Of a stretch of DNA of 64,000 nt, positions 15,263 to 25,171 are shown one piece after another. This DNA is from an uncultured Roseburia sp. (GTDB lineage Bacteria > Bacillota > Clostridia > Lachnospirales > Lachnospiraceae), in contig CALZGM010000001.1 of NCBI GenBank assembly GCA_945787015.1, positions 1 to 64,000 on the forward strand, written 5' to 3'. The notes below the pieces were generated by a model. That model made no database searches and was not told the origin of the DNA. It saw only the letters and a list, made by a program, of their open reading frames with translations. Position 1 is the stretch's first letter. Each line of letters begins with the position of its first letter. The position numbers were made by a program, and so were the translations under genes.

Positions 15263-17317
15263 ATGAATCAAAAATACGAGGCATTGTTTACTCCATGGAA
15301 GATCGGAAATGTGGAGATAAAAAACAGAATCGTACTTTGCCCGATGGGAGGAACTTCGCTATTTGGCTGGATGGAACCAAACCATTTTGACAAAGAGGCT
15401 GCAAAGTTTTTCCTGGAACGGGCAAACAATAATGTCGGCCTGATTATTCCCGGAATTGCACCGCTTAAGGATACGCTAGGCGGTAGATGGCTCTGGCAGA
15501 ATAAGAAGATGTTTGAGGAATTGAAACCTTATATGGAAGAAATTCATAAAACCGGAGCAAAGCTTTTTGTACAGCTGACTGCCGGTATGGGACGTTCCTG
15601 GGCAATTACCGACCATGTAATGCTCTTACATAAAAATCCGGCTCTCCGGGCTATCGCAAAGCCAATCCTTGATACTTCTTACCAACTGGCCAGCCCAAGT
15701 GAACTACCGGCACGCTGGGCACCTGAAATTACGACCCGTGCACTTACAGTAGAGGAAATTGAAGAGATTGTAGAGGCATTTGCGAAAACAGCGAAGCTTT
15801 GTAAAGAAGCCGGTGTAGATGGAGTAGAAGTACATGCGGTTCATGAAGGATATCTGTTGGACCAGTTTACCTTAAAATATACAAACAAACGAACAGACGA
15901 GTACGGTGGTTCGTTTGAAAACCGTTATCGTTTTGCAACGGAGGTTGTTACCGCAATTAAGGCTGCCTGTGGGGAGGACTATCCGGTATCACTTCGTTAT
16001 TCCGTAGAATCAAAGGTAAAAGATTTTGGCGTGGGTGCAGTCCCGGGAGAAACTTACACGGAAATCGGCCGTGACATGGAGGAAAGTGAAAAGGCAGTAA
16101 AATATCTGCAGGATGCAGGATATGATATGTTAAATGCCGATAACGGAACCTATGATTCCTGGTATTGGGCACATCCGCCACAGTATATGCCGCAGAACTG
16201 CAATCTGGAAGATGTGGCACACATTAAGCAGTTTGTAGACATTCCGGTAGTCTGCGCAGGACGTATGGACCCGGAGGCCGGAGCAAAGGCAGTTGCGGAA
16301 GGAAGGATTGACGGAGTAGGTGTTGCAAGACAGTTCTTAGCAGATGGTGCGTGGGTAACCAAATTGATGGAGGACCGTTTAGAAGAAATACGTCCATGTA
16401 TCTGTTGCCATAATGCCTGCTTTAACTTCTCACACTATAAGGGTGTGGCAAATGCACAGGACTTTGGAGACACCTGCCATCTGGCACGATGCGCGCTGGT
16501 ACCAAGTGTCATGCAGTCTGATAAGTATAAAATCGTTCCTGCAAAGAAACCGAAAAAAATCGCTGTGATCGGTGGCGGTATCGGTGGTATGGAAGCGGCA
16601 ATTGTCCTTGCAAAACGCGGGCATAGTGTAACGCTTTATGAAAAGGACAGCGGGCTTGGCGGTATTTTCATTGCTGCTGCGGCTCCTTCCTTCAAGGAAA
16701 AAGACCGTGATTTGATTCGCTGGTATGAGCGGGAAATCACACGCTATCCAATCGAAATAAAATTAAACACAGAAGTAAAAGAACTTGCTTCTTTAGATGC
16801 AGAAGAGGTCATTATTGCAACAGGTGCAACCGCGAGAAAGATTCCGGTAAAAGGCGCTGAATATGCGATGGATGCGACAGAATATCTGCTTGGAACAAAG
16901 ACGGTTGGCGAAAACGTAACCATTATCGGCGGTGGTCTGACCGGTTGTGAAATTGCATACGATTTGTATTTACAGGGCAAGAAACCGACCATTATTGAAA
17001 TGAAAGACGACTTAATCGCAGTAAAGGGAATCTGCCTTGCAAACACAAGCTTCCTGCGTGATTTCTTTGCGGCAAATAAGGTCCCTGTTTATCTGGAAAC
17101 AAAGCTTGGCGAGGTATTAGAGGATGGCGTGATTGCAATCGACAAAGCCGGCAATTCCTTCAAAATTAATGCAGACAGCGTGATTCTTTCCGTAGGCTAC
17201 AATCCTGCACCACTTGCACCAAAAGGAAAGCATGTGCATATCGTTGGCGATGCGAATAAGGTTGGAAACTTACGTACCGTAATCTGGAATGCATGGGATG
17301 TTGCCATGAAACTATAA
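15263..17317 (+). CDS. Old Yellow Enzyme-type flavin/iron-sulfur oxidoreductase (2-enoate reductase family)
   Basis: Large multi-cofactor reductase of 684 residues, laid out like 2-enoate and 2,4-dienoyl-CoA reductases and the bile-acid enzymes BaiCD/BaiH. Residues 1-370 are an FMN-binding TIM barrel (NRIVLCPMGG at the start, VEVHAVHEGYLLDQF in the middle). Cysteines 379, 382, 386 and 405 can hold a 4Fe-4S cluster. From about 430 there is an FAD/NAD(P) module with GGGIGGMEAA, then GGGLTGCEIA near 555. Such enzymes move electrons from NAD(P)H to a C=C bond beside a carboxylate or carbonyl. The substrate is unknown. It is first in an apparent operon with aconitase X, a dehydratase, whose product might be its substrate. 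Confidence 0.88.
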   Translation: MNQKYEALFTPWKIGNVEIKNRIVLCPMGGTSLFGWMEPNHFDKEAAKFFLERANNNVGLIIPGIAPLKDTLGGRWLWQNKKMFEELKPYMEEIHKTGAKLFVQLTAGMGRSWAITDHVMLLHKNPALRAIAKPILDTSYQLASPSELPARWAPEITTRALTVEEIEEIVEAFAKTAKLCKEAGVDGVEVHAVHEGYLLDQFTLKYTNKRTDEYGGSFENRYRFATEVVTAIKAACGEDYPVSLRYSVESKVKDFGVGAVPGETYTEIGRDMEESEKAVKYLQDAGYDMLNADNGTYDSWYWAHPPQYMPQNCNLEDVAHIKQFVDIPVVCAGRMDPEAGAKAVAEGRIDGVGVARQFLADGAWVTKLMEDRLEEIRPCICCHNACFNFSHYKGVANAQDFGDTCHLARCALVPSVMQSDKYKIVPAKKPKKIAVIGGGIGGMEAAIVLAKRGHSVTLYEKDSGLGGIFIAAAAPSFKEKDRDLIRWYEREITRYPIEIKLNTEVKELASLDAEEVIIATGATARKIPVKGAEYAMDATEYLLGTKTVGENVTIIGGGLTGCEIAYDLYLQGKKPTIIEMKDDLIAVKGICLANTSFLRDFFAANKVPVYLETKLGEVLEDGVIAIDKAGNSFKINADSVILSVGYNPAPLAPKGKHVHIVGDANKVGNLRTVIWNAWDVAMKL

Positions 17318-17373
17318 AGTTTGAGCGGAGAATACAGCATCCGGTCTTATCAGAAAAGGAAAGGGAAAATAGC

Positions 17374-18651
17374 ATGATGAAATTAACAGAGGAGCAGCAG
17401 GCAATTTTAGACGGCGCACAAGGGGAAACTCTGGCAAAGGTTATGAAGACACTTGTCATGTTTGGAGAAGCCTTTGGCGCAGAAAAAATGGTGCCGGTTA
17501 CTTCGGAATATAATCATTTAGTGACATCGTTCGGATTAAAATTATTAGGGCCTGTTTATGAACTGATGGATCAGCTTTTGGAAGCAGGCGCACCATCCAA
17601 GCAGAAGTTTTCTGTGGATCCGCGTCCGTTGGACTCAAATGTGCCGGCAAACTTTTTACAGAAGGTGATTTTCAATCATTTCATGTATAGCAAACAGGAC
17701 TTTTATGAGGACCAGCTGCAAAAACTTGGCCTGATGGATAAGGACGCTTTTACCTGTACCTGTTACATGGACGAAGTAGGAAATAAGCCTAAAAAGGGCG
17801 AGGTTTTAAGCTGGGCAGAATCTTCGGCAGTGGTATATGCGAACTCTGTACTTGGAGCACGTTGCAATCGTAACTCCGGTATCATGGATATTATGGGGTC
17901 TGTTGTAGGGTTTGTGCCATATTTTGGTCTTTTAACCGACGAAGGAAGAAAAGCCTCCTGGATTGTAGAGATTAAGACCACAAAGAAACCGGAAGCTCAG
18001 CTTTTGGGTTCTGCCATCGGAATGAAGGTAATGGAAGACGTTCCTTATGTGAAGGGACTCGACAAATGGCTTGGGACAGAGCTTGATGATGCCGCCTGTA
18101 CGTATTTAAAAGATTTTGGAGCAGCAACCGCATCGAACGGTGCTGTAGGTCTATATCACATTGAGAACTTAACACCGGAAGCAAAAGAATCCGGTGAAAC
18201 ATTAATCAAAGAAGATGCAAAGGTTTATGTGATTGATGACGCAGAATTAGAGCATGTGAAAAATAACTATCCGGTGATTTGGAAAGACAAAGATGCGACA
18301 CCGAAGCTTTGCTTCATGGGCTGCCCACATATGAGTTTGCAGCAATTAAAGGATTGGACCGAGCGCGTGGAAGCAGGCTTAAAGGAAGCAGGAAACAGCA
18401 AAGTAGTGATACCAACCGTATTTACCGCATCCCCGGCAGTACTAAAAGAATTCGAAAAGACAGATTATGCGGCAAGACTCAAAGCGACCGGAGTCATTAC
18501 ATCCTATATCTGTCCATTGATGTACATGAACAATCCGCTAAGTGCAAAAATGCCGGTCATTACATCTTCCAATAAGCTGCGTACATATACATCGGCAAGA
18601 TATTACACCGACGAGGAAATCCTTGTACAGATTACGAAGGGAGGCAGATAG
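17374..18651 (+). CDS. Aconitase X catalytic (large) subunit, DUF521
   Basis: Large subunit of an AcnX-type iron-sulfur dehydratase, 425 residues. Characterised members are cis-3-hydroxy-L-proline dehydratase (bacteria) and phosphomevalonate dehydratase (archaea). Cysteines that probably carry the cluster lie in GARCNRNSG, in FTCTCYMDEVG and in CFMGCPH. The frame is open from 17293, overlapping the flavoprotein gene, but AAGGAAAGGG at 17356-17365 selects ATG 17374. The small subunit follows after three bases. No proline racemase or pyrroline-2-carboxylate reductase is nearby; the partner here is an enoate-reductase-like flavoprotein. The proline role is therefore uncertain and another hydroxy acid is possible. 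Confidence 0.88.
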   Translation: MMKLTEEQQAILDGAQGETLAKVMKTLVMFGEAFGAEKMVPVTSEYNHLVTSFGLKLLGPVYELMDQLLEAGAPSKQKFSVDPRPLDSNVPANFLQKVIFNHFMYSKQDFYEDQLQKLGLMDKDAFTCTCYMDEVGNKPKKGEVLSWAESSAVVYANSVLGARCNRNSGIMDIMGSVVGFVPYFGLLTDEGRKASWIVEIKTTKKPEAQLLGSAIGMKVMEDVPYVKGLDKWLGTELDDAACTYLKDFGAATASNGAVGLYHIENLTPEAKESGETLIKEDAKVYVIDDAELEHVKNNYPVIWKDKDATPKLCFMGCPHMSLQQLKDWTERVEAGLKEAGNSKVVIPTVFTASPAVLKEFEKTDYAARLKATGVITSYICPLMYMNNPLSAKMPVITSSNKLRTYTSARYYTDEEILVQITKGGR

Positions 18652-18653
18652 AA

Positions 18654-19097
18654 ATGAGAGAGTTTAAAGGACGTGTGGTAACTCCCGGAGAAACAAAGGC
18701 AGAAGCAGTGGTAAGTCATGTCGGTTTCAATACACTGGCATCGCTGCAGAAACCATTACAGTTTGGCGACAAGACAGCAAAATGCGGGGACCAGAACAAC
18801 CCGGATTTATATGGAAAACCGATTGCTGGAAAAGCACTTTGCCTGCCGCAGACCATCGGCTCAACAACAGGCGGTATGGTTTTATACTGCGCGTGTGCGA
18901 TGGAACGCCAGCCGGCATGCATGCTTTTTGCAAATCACATTGATTCCCTTGCTGCAGCAGGAGCGATTCTGGCGGATGTATGGCTTGAAAACGTATCCAT
19001 GCCTGCCGTAGACTGCCTGGGCGATGAGTTCCTTTCCTATATAAAAGACGGCATGACAATCAGTGTCAAAGAAGATGGAGTTGTCGTTGTGGAATAA
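18654..19097 (+). CDS. Aconitase X swivel (small) subunit, DUF126
   Basis: Small subunit (147 residues) that provides the swivel domain closing the AcnX active site. Family motifs are visible: the FKGRVVTPGETKAEAVVSH start, GQ/NPDLYGKPIAGK, PQTIGSTTGGMVLY and ACMLFANHIDSLAAAGAILAD. In type I AcnX this domain is fused to the large subunit; here it is separate, so this is the heterodimeric type. Its ribosome site (GGGAGG) lies in the last codons of the large-subunit gene, so the two are made together. Confidence 0.88.
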   Translation: MREFKGRVVTPGETKAEAVVSHVGFNTLASLQKPLQFGDKTAKCGDQNNPDLYGKPIAGKALCLPQTIGSTTGGMVLYCACAMERQPACMLFANHIDSLAAAGAILADVWLENVSMPAVDCLGDEFLSYIKDGMTISVKEDGVVVVE

Positions 19098-19165
19098 AAG
19101 GAAAAGAATGGAGCCTTAAATGCCAGCCTTGACGATTCCACTGTGGGGCAGACTGTTCGAAAACC

Positions 19166-19192
19166 TTGACTTTCTGCGGTGGGGGATATAAT
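19166..19192 (+). promoter_or_regulatory. Possible promoter of the 19.3-kb lipoprotein gene
   Basis: TTGACT (19166-19171) and TATAAT (19187-19192) are only 15 bp apart, shorter than usual. The hexamers are good, but the spacing makes this a weak call. Confidence 0.35.
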
Positions 19193-19251
19193 TGACTTGT
19201 CGTTAGCTACAAGTACAGCTAGAACGTTTTTGACGGAAGGAGAAAAGTATT

Positions 19252-19914
19252 ATGAGAAAAAATTATGTACAGATAACAGCGACAGCTTTGGTTTGCGCGG
19301 CGCTCGTCCTGGTAATGGTGGCATGTGGCTCAGAGCAGCCTGTTCTGTCGGATACGGAGACGCCAGTGACGACAACTCAGTCGGAGCAGACGACAACTCA
19401 GGCGGAGCAAATGACAACTCAGCAGGAAGAACAGACGGAATCTCAGCAAGAAGAACAGATATTTCAACCGGAGCAGACAGCGACGCCTGAGACACAGCAG
19501 TGGATTGATTCTTTGTACAACGCTCTGATTCAGGATGATGCGAAGACGGTTATCGCGCTGCTTGGCGATGTGGATAATGCAAGGGCGCATTGCGCATCGT
19601 ATGAGTATGCTTGGCAGAATTTGACTTTCGCAAGCCCGGAAGGATTCCTGCTGACGGCGAGTGATGGAACCAAATTTGGTGTTGGAGTTTTCGATAGTAG
19701 TCCTGATGAATATGACAGTGTAGTTGCATTTGTATCTTCTTCTGATGATGAATATGGCTTCCACTGTATCTATGCGGGCGATCATTATGTAGACCTTCAT
19801 GGAGATGGGACATATGCTTACTTGAAGGGAAATGATTTAATTTATTCGCAGGATGGCGTTGAGAGTGTGCTTTATTCGTGTGAACCAGGGGGAGAAGTGG
19901 AATCGTGGTATTGA
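19252..19914 (+). CDS. Lipoprotein of unknown function with Thr/Gln/Glu-rich linker
   Basis: I do not recognise the C-terminal domain. The 220-residue protein has a lipoprotein signal ending in LVMVACGS, so it should be lipid-anchored outside. A low-complexity linker (about 35-80) repeats TTTQ, SEQ/AEQ and QEEQ units and is encoded by near-repeated DNA. The folded part (about 85-220) has no cysteine-free core signature I know; it is acidic and aromatic, with SSPDEYDSVVAFVSS and IYAGDHYVDLHGDGTYAYLK, like a small beta-rich domain. AAGGAG precedes ATG closely. It has its own possible promoter and a terminator, so it is probably a single gene, unrelated to the aconitase X operon. Confidence 0.75.
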   Translation: MRKNYVQITATALVCAALVLVMVACGSEQPVLSDTETPVTTTQSEQTTTQAEQMTTQQEEQTESQQEEQIFQPEQTATPETQQWIDSLYNALIQDDAKTVIALLGDVDNARAHCASYEYAWQNLTFASPEGFLLTASDGTKFGVGVFDSSPDEYDSVVAFVSSSDDEYGFHCIYAGDHYVDLHGDGTYAYLKGNDLIYSQDGVESVLYSCEPGGEVESWY

Positions 19915-19935
19915 TTCCTCATTTTTAAACATTTA

Positions 19936-19983
19936 GAAGGTTCTTCTATGATAAAACGAAAATCATAGGAGGACCTTTTATTA
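19936..19983 (+). terminator. Terminator after the lipoprotein gene
   Basis: A 16-bp stem runs from AAGGTTCTTCTATGAT to ATCATAGGAGGACCTT with two wobble pairs, followed by TTATTATT. The T-tract is interrupted but the stem is strong. Confidence 0.75.
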
Positions 19984-20001
19984 TTGTGAAACAAAAAGAT
20001 A

Positions 20002-20013
20002 GAACAAATGTTC
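20002..20013. promoter_or_regulatory. LexA (DinR) box upstream of uvrBA
   Basis: GAACAAATGTTC fits the Gram-positive LexA site GAAC-N4-GTTC exactly and is a perfect dyad in its half-sites. It lies about 30 bp upstream of the -10 element of uvrB, over the -35 region. This predicts SOS induction of nucleotide excision repair. lexA is not in the window. Confidence 0.75.
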
Positions 20014-20042
20014 ACTTTGCTATATACTTTTTACTGATTCTG

Positions 20043-20051
20043 TGGTATACT
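20043..20051 (+). promoter_or_regulatory. Extended -10 promoter of uvrBA
   Basis: TG-G-TATACT (20043-20051) is an extended -10 element. The -35 region 17 bp upstream matches the consensus at only three of six positions. An overlapping alternative is TACAAT at 20051-20056. The LexA box lies just upstream. Confidence 0.5.
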
Positions 20052-20127
20052 ACAATTCTGAAAAAGAAAGAATAAAGTTGTGATCGGGGATGCAGAAGAA
20101 TAGTATCATCTCTTGGGAGGAGCCAGA

Positions 20128-22110
20128 ATGGACAAATTTATATTACACTCCGAATACCAGCCAACCGGCGACCAGCCGGAGGCGATAGATGCCTTAGTAA
20201 AGGGATTTGAAGAAGGCAATCAGTTCCAGACATTACTGGGCGTTACCGGCTCCGGTAAGACCTTTACGATGGCAAATGTTATTGCAAAATTAAATAAGCC
20301 GACATTGATTATTTCACATAATAAAACACTGGCTGCACAGCTCTATGGAGAATTCAAGGAATTCTTTCCCGAAAATGCAGTAGAGTACTTTGTAAGCTAC
20401 TATGACTATTATCAGCCGGAAGCTTACGTGCCACAGACCGATACCTATATTGCAAAAGACTCTTCCATTAATGAAGAGATTGATAAACTGCGTCTGTCCG
20501 CTACAGCAGCATTAGTAGAGCGAAGAGACGTCATTGTAATCGCATCCGTATCCTGCATCTATGGTTTGGGCAGCCCGGAAGATTACCTTGGCATGATGGT
20601 CTCTTTGCGCCCTGGCATGGAAAAAAGCAGAGAAGAAGTGATGCGCGCATTGGTTGACATACAGTATACACGTAACGATATGGACTTTCACCGCGGTACC
20701 TTTCGCGTGCGGGGAGATACGATAGAAATCTTCCCGGCAAACTATGGGGATACTGCCATTCGAGTCGAATTTTTTGGCGATGAAATAGACAGACTAAGTG
20801 AAATAGATGTTCTGACAGGGGCGGTGAAGTGCCGCCTGGAGCACTTTGCTGTTTTTCCGGCATCCCATTATGTCGTTCCGCAGGAAAAAATCTTAAAAGC
20901 CTGCGAAGACATTGAAGCAGAACTGGAAGAGAGGGTGCGTTTCTTTAAAGGTGAAGACAAGCTGTTGGAGGCACAGCGTATCTCGGAACGAACCAACTTT
21001 GATATTGAAATGTTAAAAGAGACCGGCTTTTGCAGCGGAATTGAAAATTACTCCAGACATCTGGCGGGGCTTCCGGCGGGAGCGACACCGCACACCCTGA
21101 TGGACTATTTTAAAGATGATTACTTAATCATTGTCGATGAATCGCATATTACTATTCCTCAGATTGGCGGCATGTATGCAGGCGACCAGTCGAGAAAAAC
21201 CACGCTTGTGGACTATGGTTTCCGACTTCCATCTGCTAAGGATAACAGACCACTTAACTTTGACGAATTCGAGGATAGAATTGACCAGATGTTATTCGTT
21301 TCTGCGACACCGAATGTGTACGAGAAAGAACACGAACTGCTTCGGGTAGAGCAGATTATCCGTCCGACCGGTTTACTGGACCCTAAGGTAGAAGTGCGTC
21401 CGGTAGAGGGGCAGATTGATGACTTGGTTGGAGAAGTCAATAAAGAAGTGAAGAATCATAATAAGGTCCTGATTACGACACTGACAAAAAAGATGGCAGA
21501 GAATCTGACCGACTATATGAAGGAACTTGGTATTCGTGTAAAGTATCTGCATTCCGATATCGACACGTTGGAACGTGCAGAGATTATCCGGGATTTGCGA
21601 CTGGATGTGTTTGATGTGCTGGTGGGAATCAACCTGTTAAGAGAGGGATTGGATATTCCGGAGATTACACTTGTAGCAATTTTAGATGCGGATAAGGAAG
21701 GGTTCTTGCGTTCTGAGACATCGCTGATACAGACCATCGGACGCGCAGCCCGTAACAGCGAAGGACATGTCATCATGTATGCAGATAAGATGACGGACTC
21801 TATGAAGAACGCAATTTCCGAGACAGAGCGAAGACGCTCTCTCCAGCAGGAATACAATGAAAAACACGGTATTACACCGACGACCATAAAGAAAGCGGTC
21901 CGCGATTTAATCAGCGTGTCAAAGAAGGTTGCAGAGGAAGAATTAAACTTCAAAAAGGATCCGGAATCCATGAGCAGGGAAGAACTGGAAAAACTTATTG
22001 CCGATATTCAGAAGAAGATGAAGAAGGCTGCAGGCGATTTGAATTTCGAACTTGCTGCTCAGTATCGTGATCAGATGATACAGCTTAAGACAATACTGCA
22101 GGAATTATAG
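20128..22110 (+). CDS. uvrB: Excinuclease ABC subunit B
   Basis: Damage-verifying helicase-like subunit of nucleotide excision repair; it receives DNA from UvrA and recruits UvrC. About 660 residues, the normal length. Visible: Walker [15 protein letters not shown] near residue 40, the beta-hairpin region [53 protein letters not shown] and RAARNSEG of the helicase motifs, and the C-terminal UVR coiled coil that binds UvrC. The frame begins at TTG 20113, but GGGAGGA (20115-20121) serves ATG 20128. It forms an operon with uvrA 16 bp downstream. Confidence 0.97.
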   Translation: MDKFILHSEYQPTGDQPEAIDALVKGFEEGNQFQTLLGVTGSGKTFTMANVIAKLNKPTLIISHNKTLAAQLYGEFKEFFPENAVEYFVSYYDYYQPEAYVPQTDTYIAKDSSINEEIDKLRLSATAALVERRDVIVIASVSCIYGLGSPEDYLGMMVSLRPGMEKSREEVMRALVDIQYTRNDMDFHRGTFRVRGDTIEIFPANYGDTAIRVEFFGDEIDRLSEIDVLTGAVKCRLEHFAVFPASHYVVPQEKILKACEDIEAELEERVRFFKGEDKLLEAQRISERTNFDIEMLKETGFCSGIENYSRHLAGLPAGATPHTLMDYFKDDYLIIVDESHITIPQIGGMYAGDQSRKTTLVDYGFRLPSAKDNRPLNFDEFEDRIDQMLFVSATPNVYEKEHELLRVEQIIRPTGLLDPKVEVRPVEGQIDDLVGEVNKEVKNHNKVLITTLTKKMAENLTDYMKELGIRVKYLHSDIDTLERAEIIRDLRLDVFDVLVGINLLREGLDIPEITLVAILDADKEGFLRSETSLIQTIGRAARNSEGHVIMYADKMTDSMKNAISETERRRSLQQEYNEKHGITPTTIKKAVRDLISVSKKVAEEELNFKKDPESMSREELEKLIADIQKKMKKAAGDLNFELAAQYRDQMIQLKTILQEL

Positions 22111-22126
22111 TGAGGTTACAATAAAA

Positions 22127-24970
22127 ATGAAGGATTCAAATAACAGAAAATACATCAAAATCAGAGGTGCAAAAGAGCACAACCTAAAGAACATCGACGT
22201 GGATATCCCAAGAGATTCTTTTACGGTATTGACCGGTTTATCAGGCTCAGGAAAATCGTCACTGGCGTTTGATACCATTTATGCGGAAGGTCAGAGACGT
22301 TACATGGAATCCCTTTCTTCCTATGCCCGTATGTTCTTAGGGCAGATGGAAAAACCGGATGTGGAGAAAATCGAAGGCCTGTCTCCTGCGATTTCCATTG
22401 ACCAGAAATCCACGAACCGTAATCCGCGTTCTACCGTAGGAACGGTAACCGAGATTTATGATTATTTTCGTCTGCTTTATGCACGAATCGGTATTCCGCA
22501 TTGCCCAAATTGCGGAAAAGAAATCAAGAAACAGTCTGTTGATCAGATGGTAGACCAGTTGATGGCATTGCCGGAAAAGACAAGGATACAGCTGCTTGCT
22601 CCGGTAGTACGCGGCAGAAAAGGGGAACACCAGAAGCTGTTAGAGCAGGCAAAGCGCAGCGGCTATGTACGTGTAATTATCGATGGAAATTTATATGAAT
22701 TGACAGAAGAAATCAAGCTGGAAAAAAATATCAAGCATACCATTGATATTGTAGTAGACCGACTTGTAATCAAGGAGGGAATTGAACGCCGTTTAACGGA
22801 TTCCATCGAAAACGTAATGAAGCTTGCCGATGGACTTATGACAGTAGATGTGATTGACGGGGAACCTCTGCAGTTTTCCGAAAGCTTTTCCTGTCCGGAC
22901 TGTGGAATCAGTATTGATGAAGTGGAGCCGAGAAGCTTTTCCTTCAACAATCCGTTCGGTGCCTGCCCGACCTGTTTCGGACTGGGTTATAAAATGGAGT
23001 TTGATTTGGGACTGATGATTCCGGATCAGAAGCTTTCCATTGAAGAGGGGGCCATTCAGGTGATGGGCTGGCAGTCCTGCACAGACAAGAATAGCTTTAC
23101 CTATGCGATTTTAAAGGCATTAATGGAAGAATACCATTTTGACTTGAGTACCCCATTTAAGGATTATCCGGATGAAATAAAGCATGTCATTTTATATGGA
23201 ACAGACGGGAAACAATTAAAGGTACACTACCAGGGTCAAAGAGGGGTAGGTGTCTATGATGTTGCATTTGAAGGGCTTCTGAAAAACGTACAGCGTAAAT
23301 ATCGCGAGACTGCATCGGAAATAATGAAGGCGGAGTATGAACAGTTTATGCGCATTACGCCTTGCGAAACCTGTGGTGGAAAGCGCCTGAAAAGAGAGGC
23401 TTTAGCCGTTACAGTTGGCGGGAAAAATATCTATGACATGACAAACCAGTCGGTCAAAGATTTAAAGGCATATCTGGATGAATTGACGCTGACCAAGCAG
23501 CAACAGCTGATTGGAGAACAGATATTAAAAGAAATCCGTGCCAGAGTCGGCTTCTTAAATGAAGTGGGACTGGATTATCTTTCACTGTCCAGAGCAACGG
23601 GAACGCTCTCCGGAGGGGAAGCGCAGCGTATCCGTCTGGCGACGCAGATTGGTTCCGGATTGGTGGGAGTCGTATATATTCTGGATGAGCCATCTATTGG
23701 TCTGCACCAGAGAGACAATGATAAATTATTGGGCGCGCTGATGAATCTGCGTGATTTGGGGAATACTCTGATTGTAGTCGAACATGATGAGGATACCATG
23801 CGTGCAGCTGACTATATTGTGGACATTGGTCCGGGAGCCGGTTCCCACGGTGGAGAAGTGATCGCCTGCGGTACGGCAGAGGATATCATTGCCTGCCCGG
23901 ATTCGATTACCGGTGCATACTTAAGTGGAAAAATGCAGATACCGGTTCCGAAAACAAGAAGAACACCATCCGGCTATCTCACAATCAAAGGTGCCAGAGA
24001 GAACAATTTAAAGAATATCGATGTACAGATACCATTAGGGGTTTTAACCTGCATCACGGGAGTTTCCGGTTCGGGAAAGAGCTCTCTCACAAATGAAATT
24101 CTCTATAAACATCTTGCAAGAGATTTAAACCGTGCACGATGCATTCCGGGAAAACACGATGGCATCGAAGGTATTGAACAGCTGGATAAGGTGATTGACA
24201 TCGACCAGTCTCCAATCGGACGCACCCCACGTTCCAACCCGGCTACCTATACCGGTGTATTTGATATGATTCGAGATTTATTCGCAGGAACACCTGATGC
24301 AAAAGAACGCGGCTATAAGAAAGGACGTTTCAGTTTCAACGTCAAAGGAGGTCGTTGTGAAGCATGTTCCGGCGACGGTATTATCAAGATTGAAATGCAT
24401 TTCCTGCCGGACGTTTACGTTCCGTGTGAAGTCTGCGAGGGACGCCGTTATAACAGGGAGACACTGGAAGTAAAATATAAGGGAAAGAGTATTTATGATG
24501 TACTGGATATGACTGTAGAAGAAGCGCTGGAGTTCTTTAAAAATGTACCAACCATCCATCGGAAAATACAGACACTCTATGATGTGGGACTTTCTTATGT
24601 GAAGCTGGGACAGCCGTCTACGGAGTTGTCAGGCGGAGAAGCACAGCGAGTCAAACTTGCAACAGAACTTAGCAAAAAGAGTACAGGAAGAACCATTTAC
24701 ATCTTAGATGAGCCTACAACAGGATTGCATTTTGCAGATGTACACAAACTGACAGAAATTCTGCATCGTCTTGCAGAAGGTGGGAATACGGTTGTGGTTA
24801 TCGAGCATAATTTAGATGTGATAAAGACTGCAGACTACATTATTGATATGGGACCGGAAGGCGGTGCCGGTGGTGGAACGGTGATTGCGCAGGGAACACC
24901 GGAGGAAGTGGCGAAAAACAAAAAGTCATACACGGGCCAGTATGTGAAAAAATACCTAAAACAGAAGTAA
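22127..24970 (+). CDS. uvrA: Excinuclease ABC subunit A
   Basis: DNA damage sensor of nucleotide excision repair, a dimeric ABC ATPase. The 947-residue protein is full length. The first ATPase has [15 protein letters not shown] and the signature [12 protein letters not shown]; the second has [15 protein letters not shown] and [15 protein letters not shown]. Zinc sites are visible at [23 protein letters not shown] and CEACSGDG...CEVCEGRRY. It starts 16 bp after uvrB, so it shares the LexA-controlled promoter. Confidence 0.97.
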   Translation: MKDSNNRKYIKIRGAKEHNLKNIDVDIPRDSFTVLTGLSGSGKSSLAFDTIYAEGQRRYMESLSSYARMFLGQMEKPDVEKIEGLSPAISIDQKSTNRNPRSTVGTVTEIYDYFRLLYARIGIPHCPNCGKEIKKQSVDQMVDQLMALPEKTRIQLLAPVVRGRKGEHQKLLEQAKRSGYVRVIIDGNLYELTEEIKLEKNIKHTIDIVVDRLVIKEGIERRLTDSIENVMKLADGLMTVDVIDGEPLQFSESFSCPDCGISIDEVEPRSFSFNNPFGACPTCFGLGYKMEFDLGLMIPDQKLSIEEGAIQVMGWQSCTDKNSFTYAILKALMEEYHFDLSTPFKDYPDEIKHVILYGTDGKQLKVHYQGQRGVGVYDVAFEGLLKNVQRKYRETASEIMKAEYEQFMRITPCETCGGKRLKREALAVTVGGKNIYDMTNQSVKDLKAYLDELTLTKQQQLIGEQILKEIRARVGFLNEVGLDYLSLSRATGTLSGGEAQRIRLATQIGSGLVGVVYILDEPSIGLHQRDNDKLLGALMNLRDLGNTLIVVEHDEDTMRAADYIVDIGPGAGSHGGEVIACGTAEDIIACPDSITGAYLSGKMQIPVPKTRRTPSGYLTIKGARENNLKNIDVQIPLGVLTCITGVSGSGKSSLTNEILYKHLARDLNRARCIPGKHDGIEGIEQLDKVIDIDQSPIGRTPRSNPATYTGVFDMIRDLFAGTPDAKERGYKKGRFSFNVKGGRCEACSGDGIIKIEMHFLPDVYVPCEVCEGRRYNRETLEVKYKGKSIYDVLDMTVEEALEFFKNVPTIHRKIQTLYDVGLSYVKLGQPSTELSGGEAQRVKLATELSKKSTGRTIYILDEPTTGLHFADVHKLTEILHRLAEGGNTVVVIEHNLDVIKTADYIIDMGPEGGAGGGTVIAQGTPEEVAKNKKSYTGQYVKKYLKQK

Positions 24971-24989
24971 TGTATTAAGAATTTCTTAC

Positions 24990-25021
24990 TTTTTGCCGAG
25001 AAAGCCAGATTCTGGCAAAAA
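24990..25021 (+). terminator. Possible weak terminator after uvrA
   Basis: TTTTTGCC (24990-24997) pairs with GGCAAAAA (25014-25021), and alternatively GCCAGA pairs with TCTGGC inside it. There is no T-tract after it, so termination may be partial. Confidence 0.35.
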
Positions 25022-25026
25022 ATACT

Positions 25027-25054
25027 TTGAAAAATACAAGTTTTTGTATATAAT
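25027..25054 (+). promoter_or_regulatory. Promoter of the mbl operon
   Basis: TTGAAA (25027-25032), 16 bp and TATAAT (25049-25054). The leader is about 110 bases long with no clear structure. Confidence 0.65.
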
Positions 25055-25171
25055 GAAAATGTATAAGTAAAAATATGTTTAAATGTATTTTTCTGCCCAT
25101 TGATAGATATGCTATTAAACTGGGCGGAAATATTCCATAGAAGCAAGAAGTGAGAAAGGGGCATATTAGGA

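Noticed and set aside
17293-17373. Longer aconitase X large subunit starting at 17293
   Set aside because: It would overlap the flavoprotein gene, the extra 27 residues are not like the family, and a strong ribosome site points to 17374.
15257-19097. Bile-acid (bai) operon
   Set aside because: The flavoprotein resembles BaiCD/BaiH in layout, but no other bai gene is present and aconitase X is not part of that pathway.
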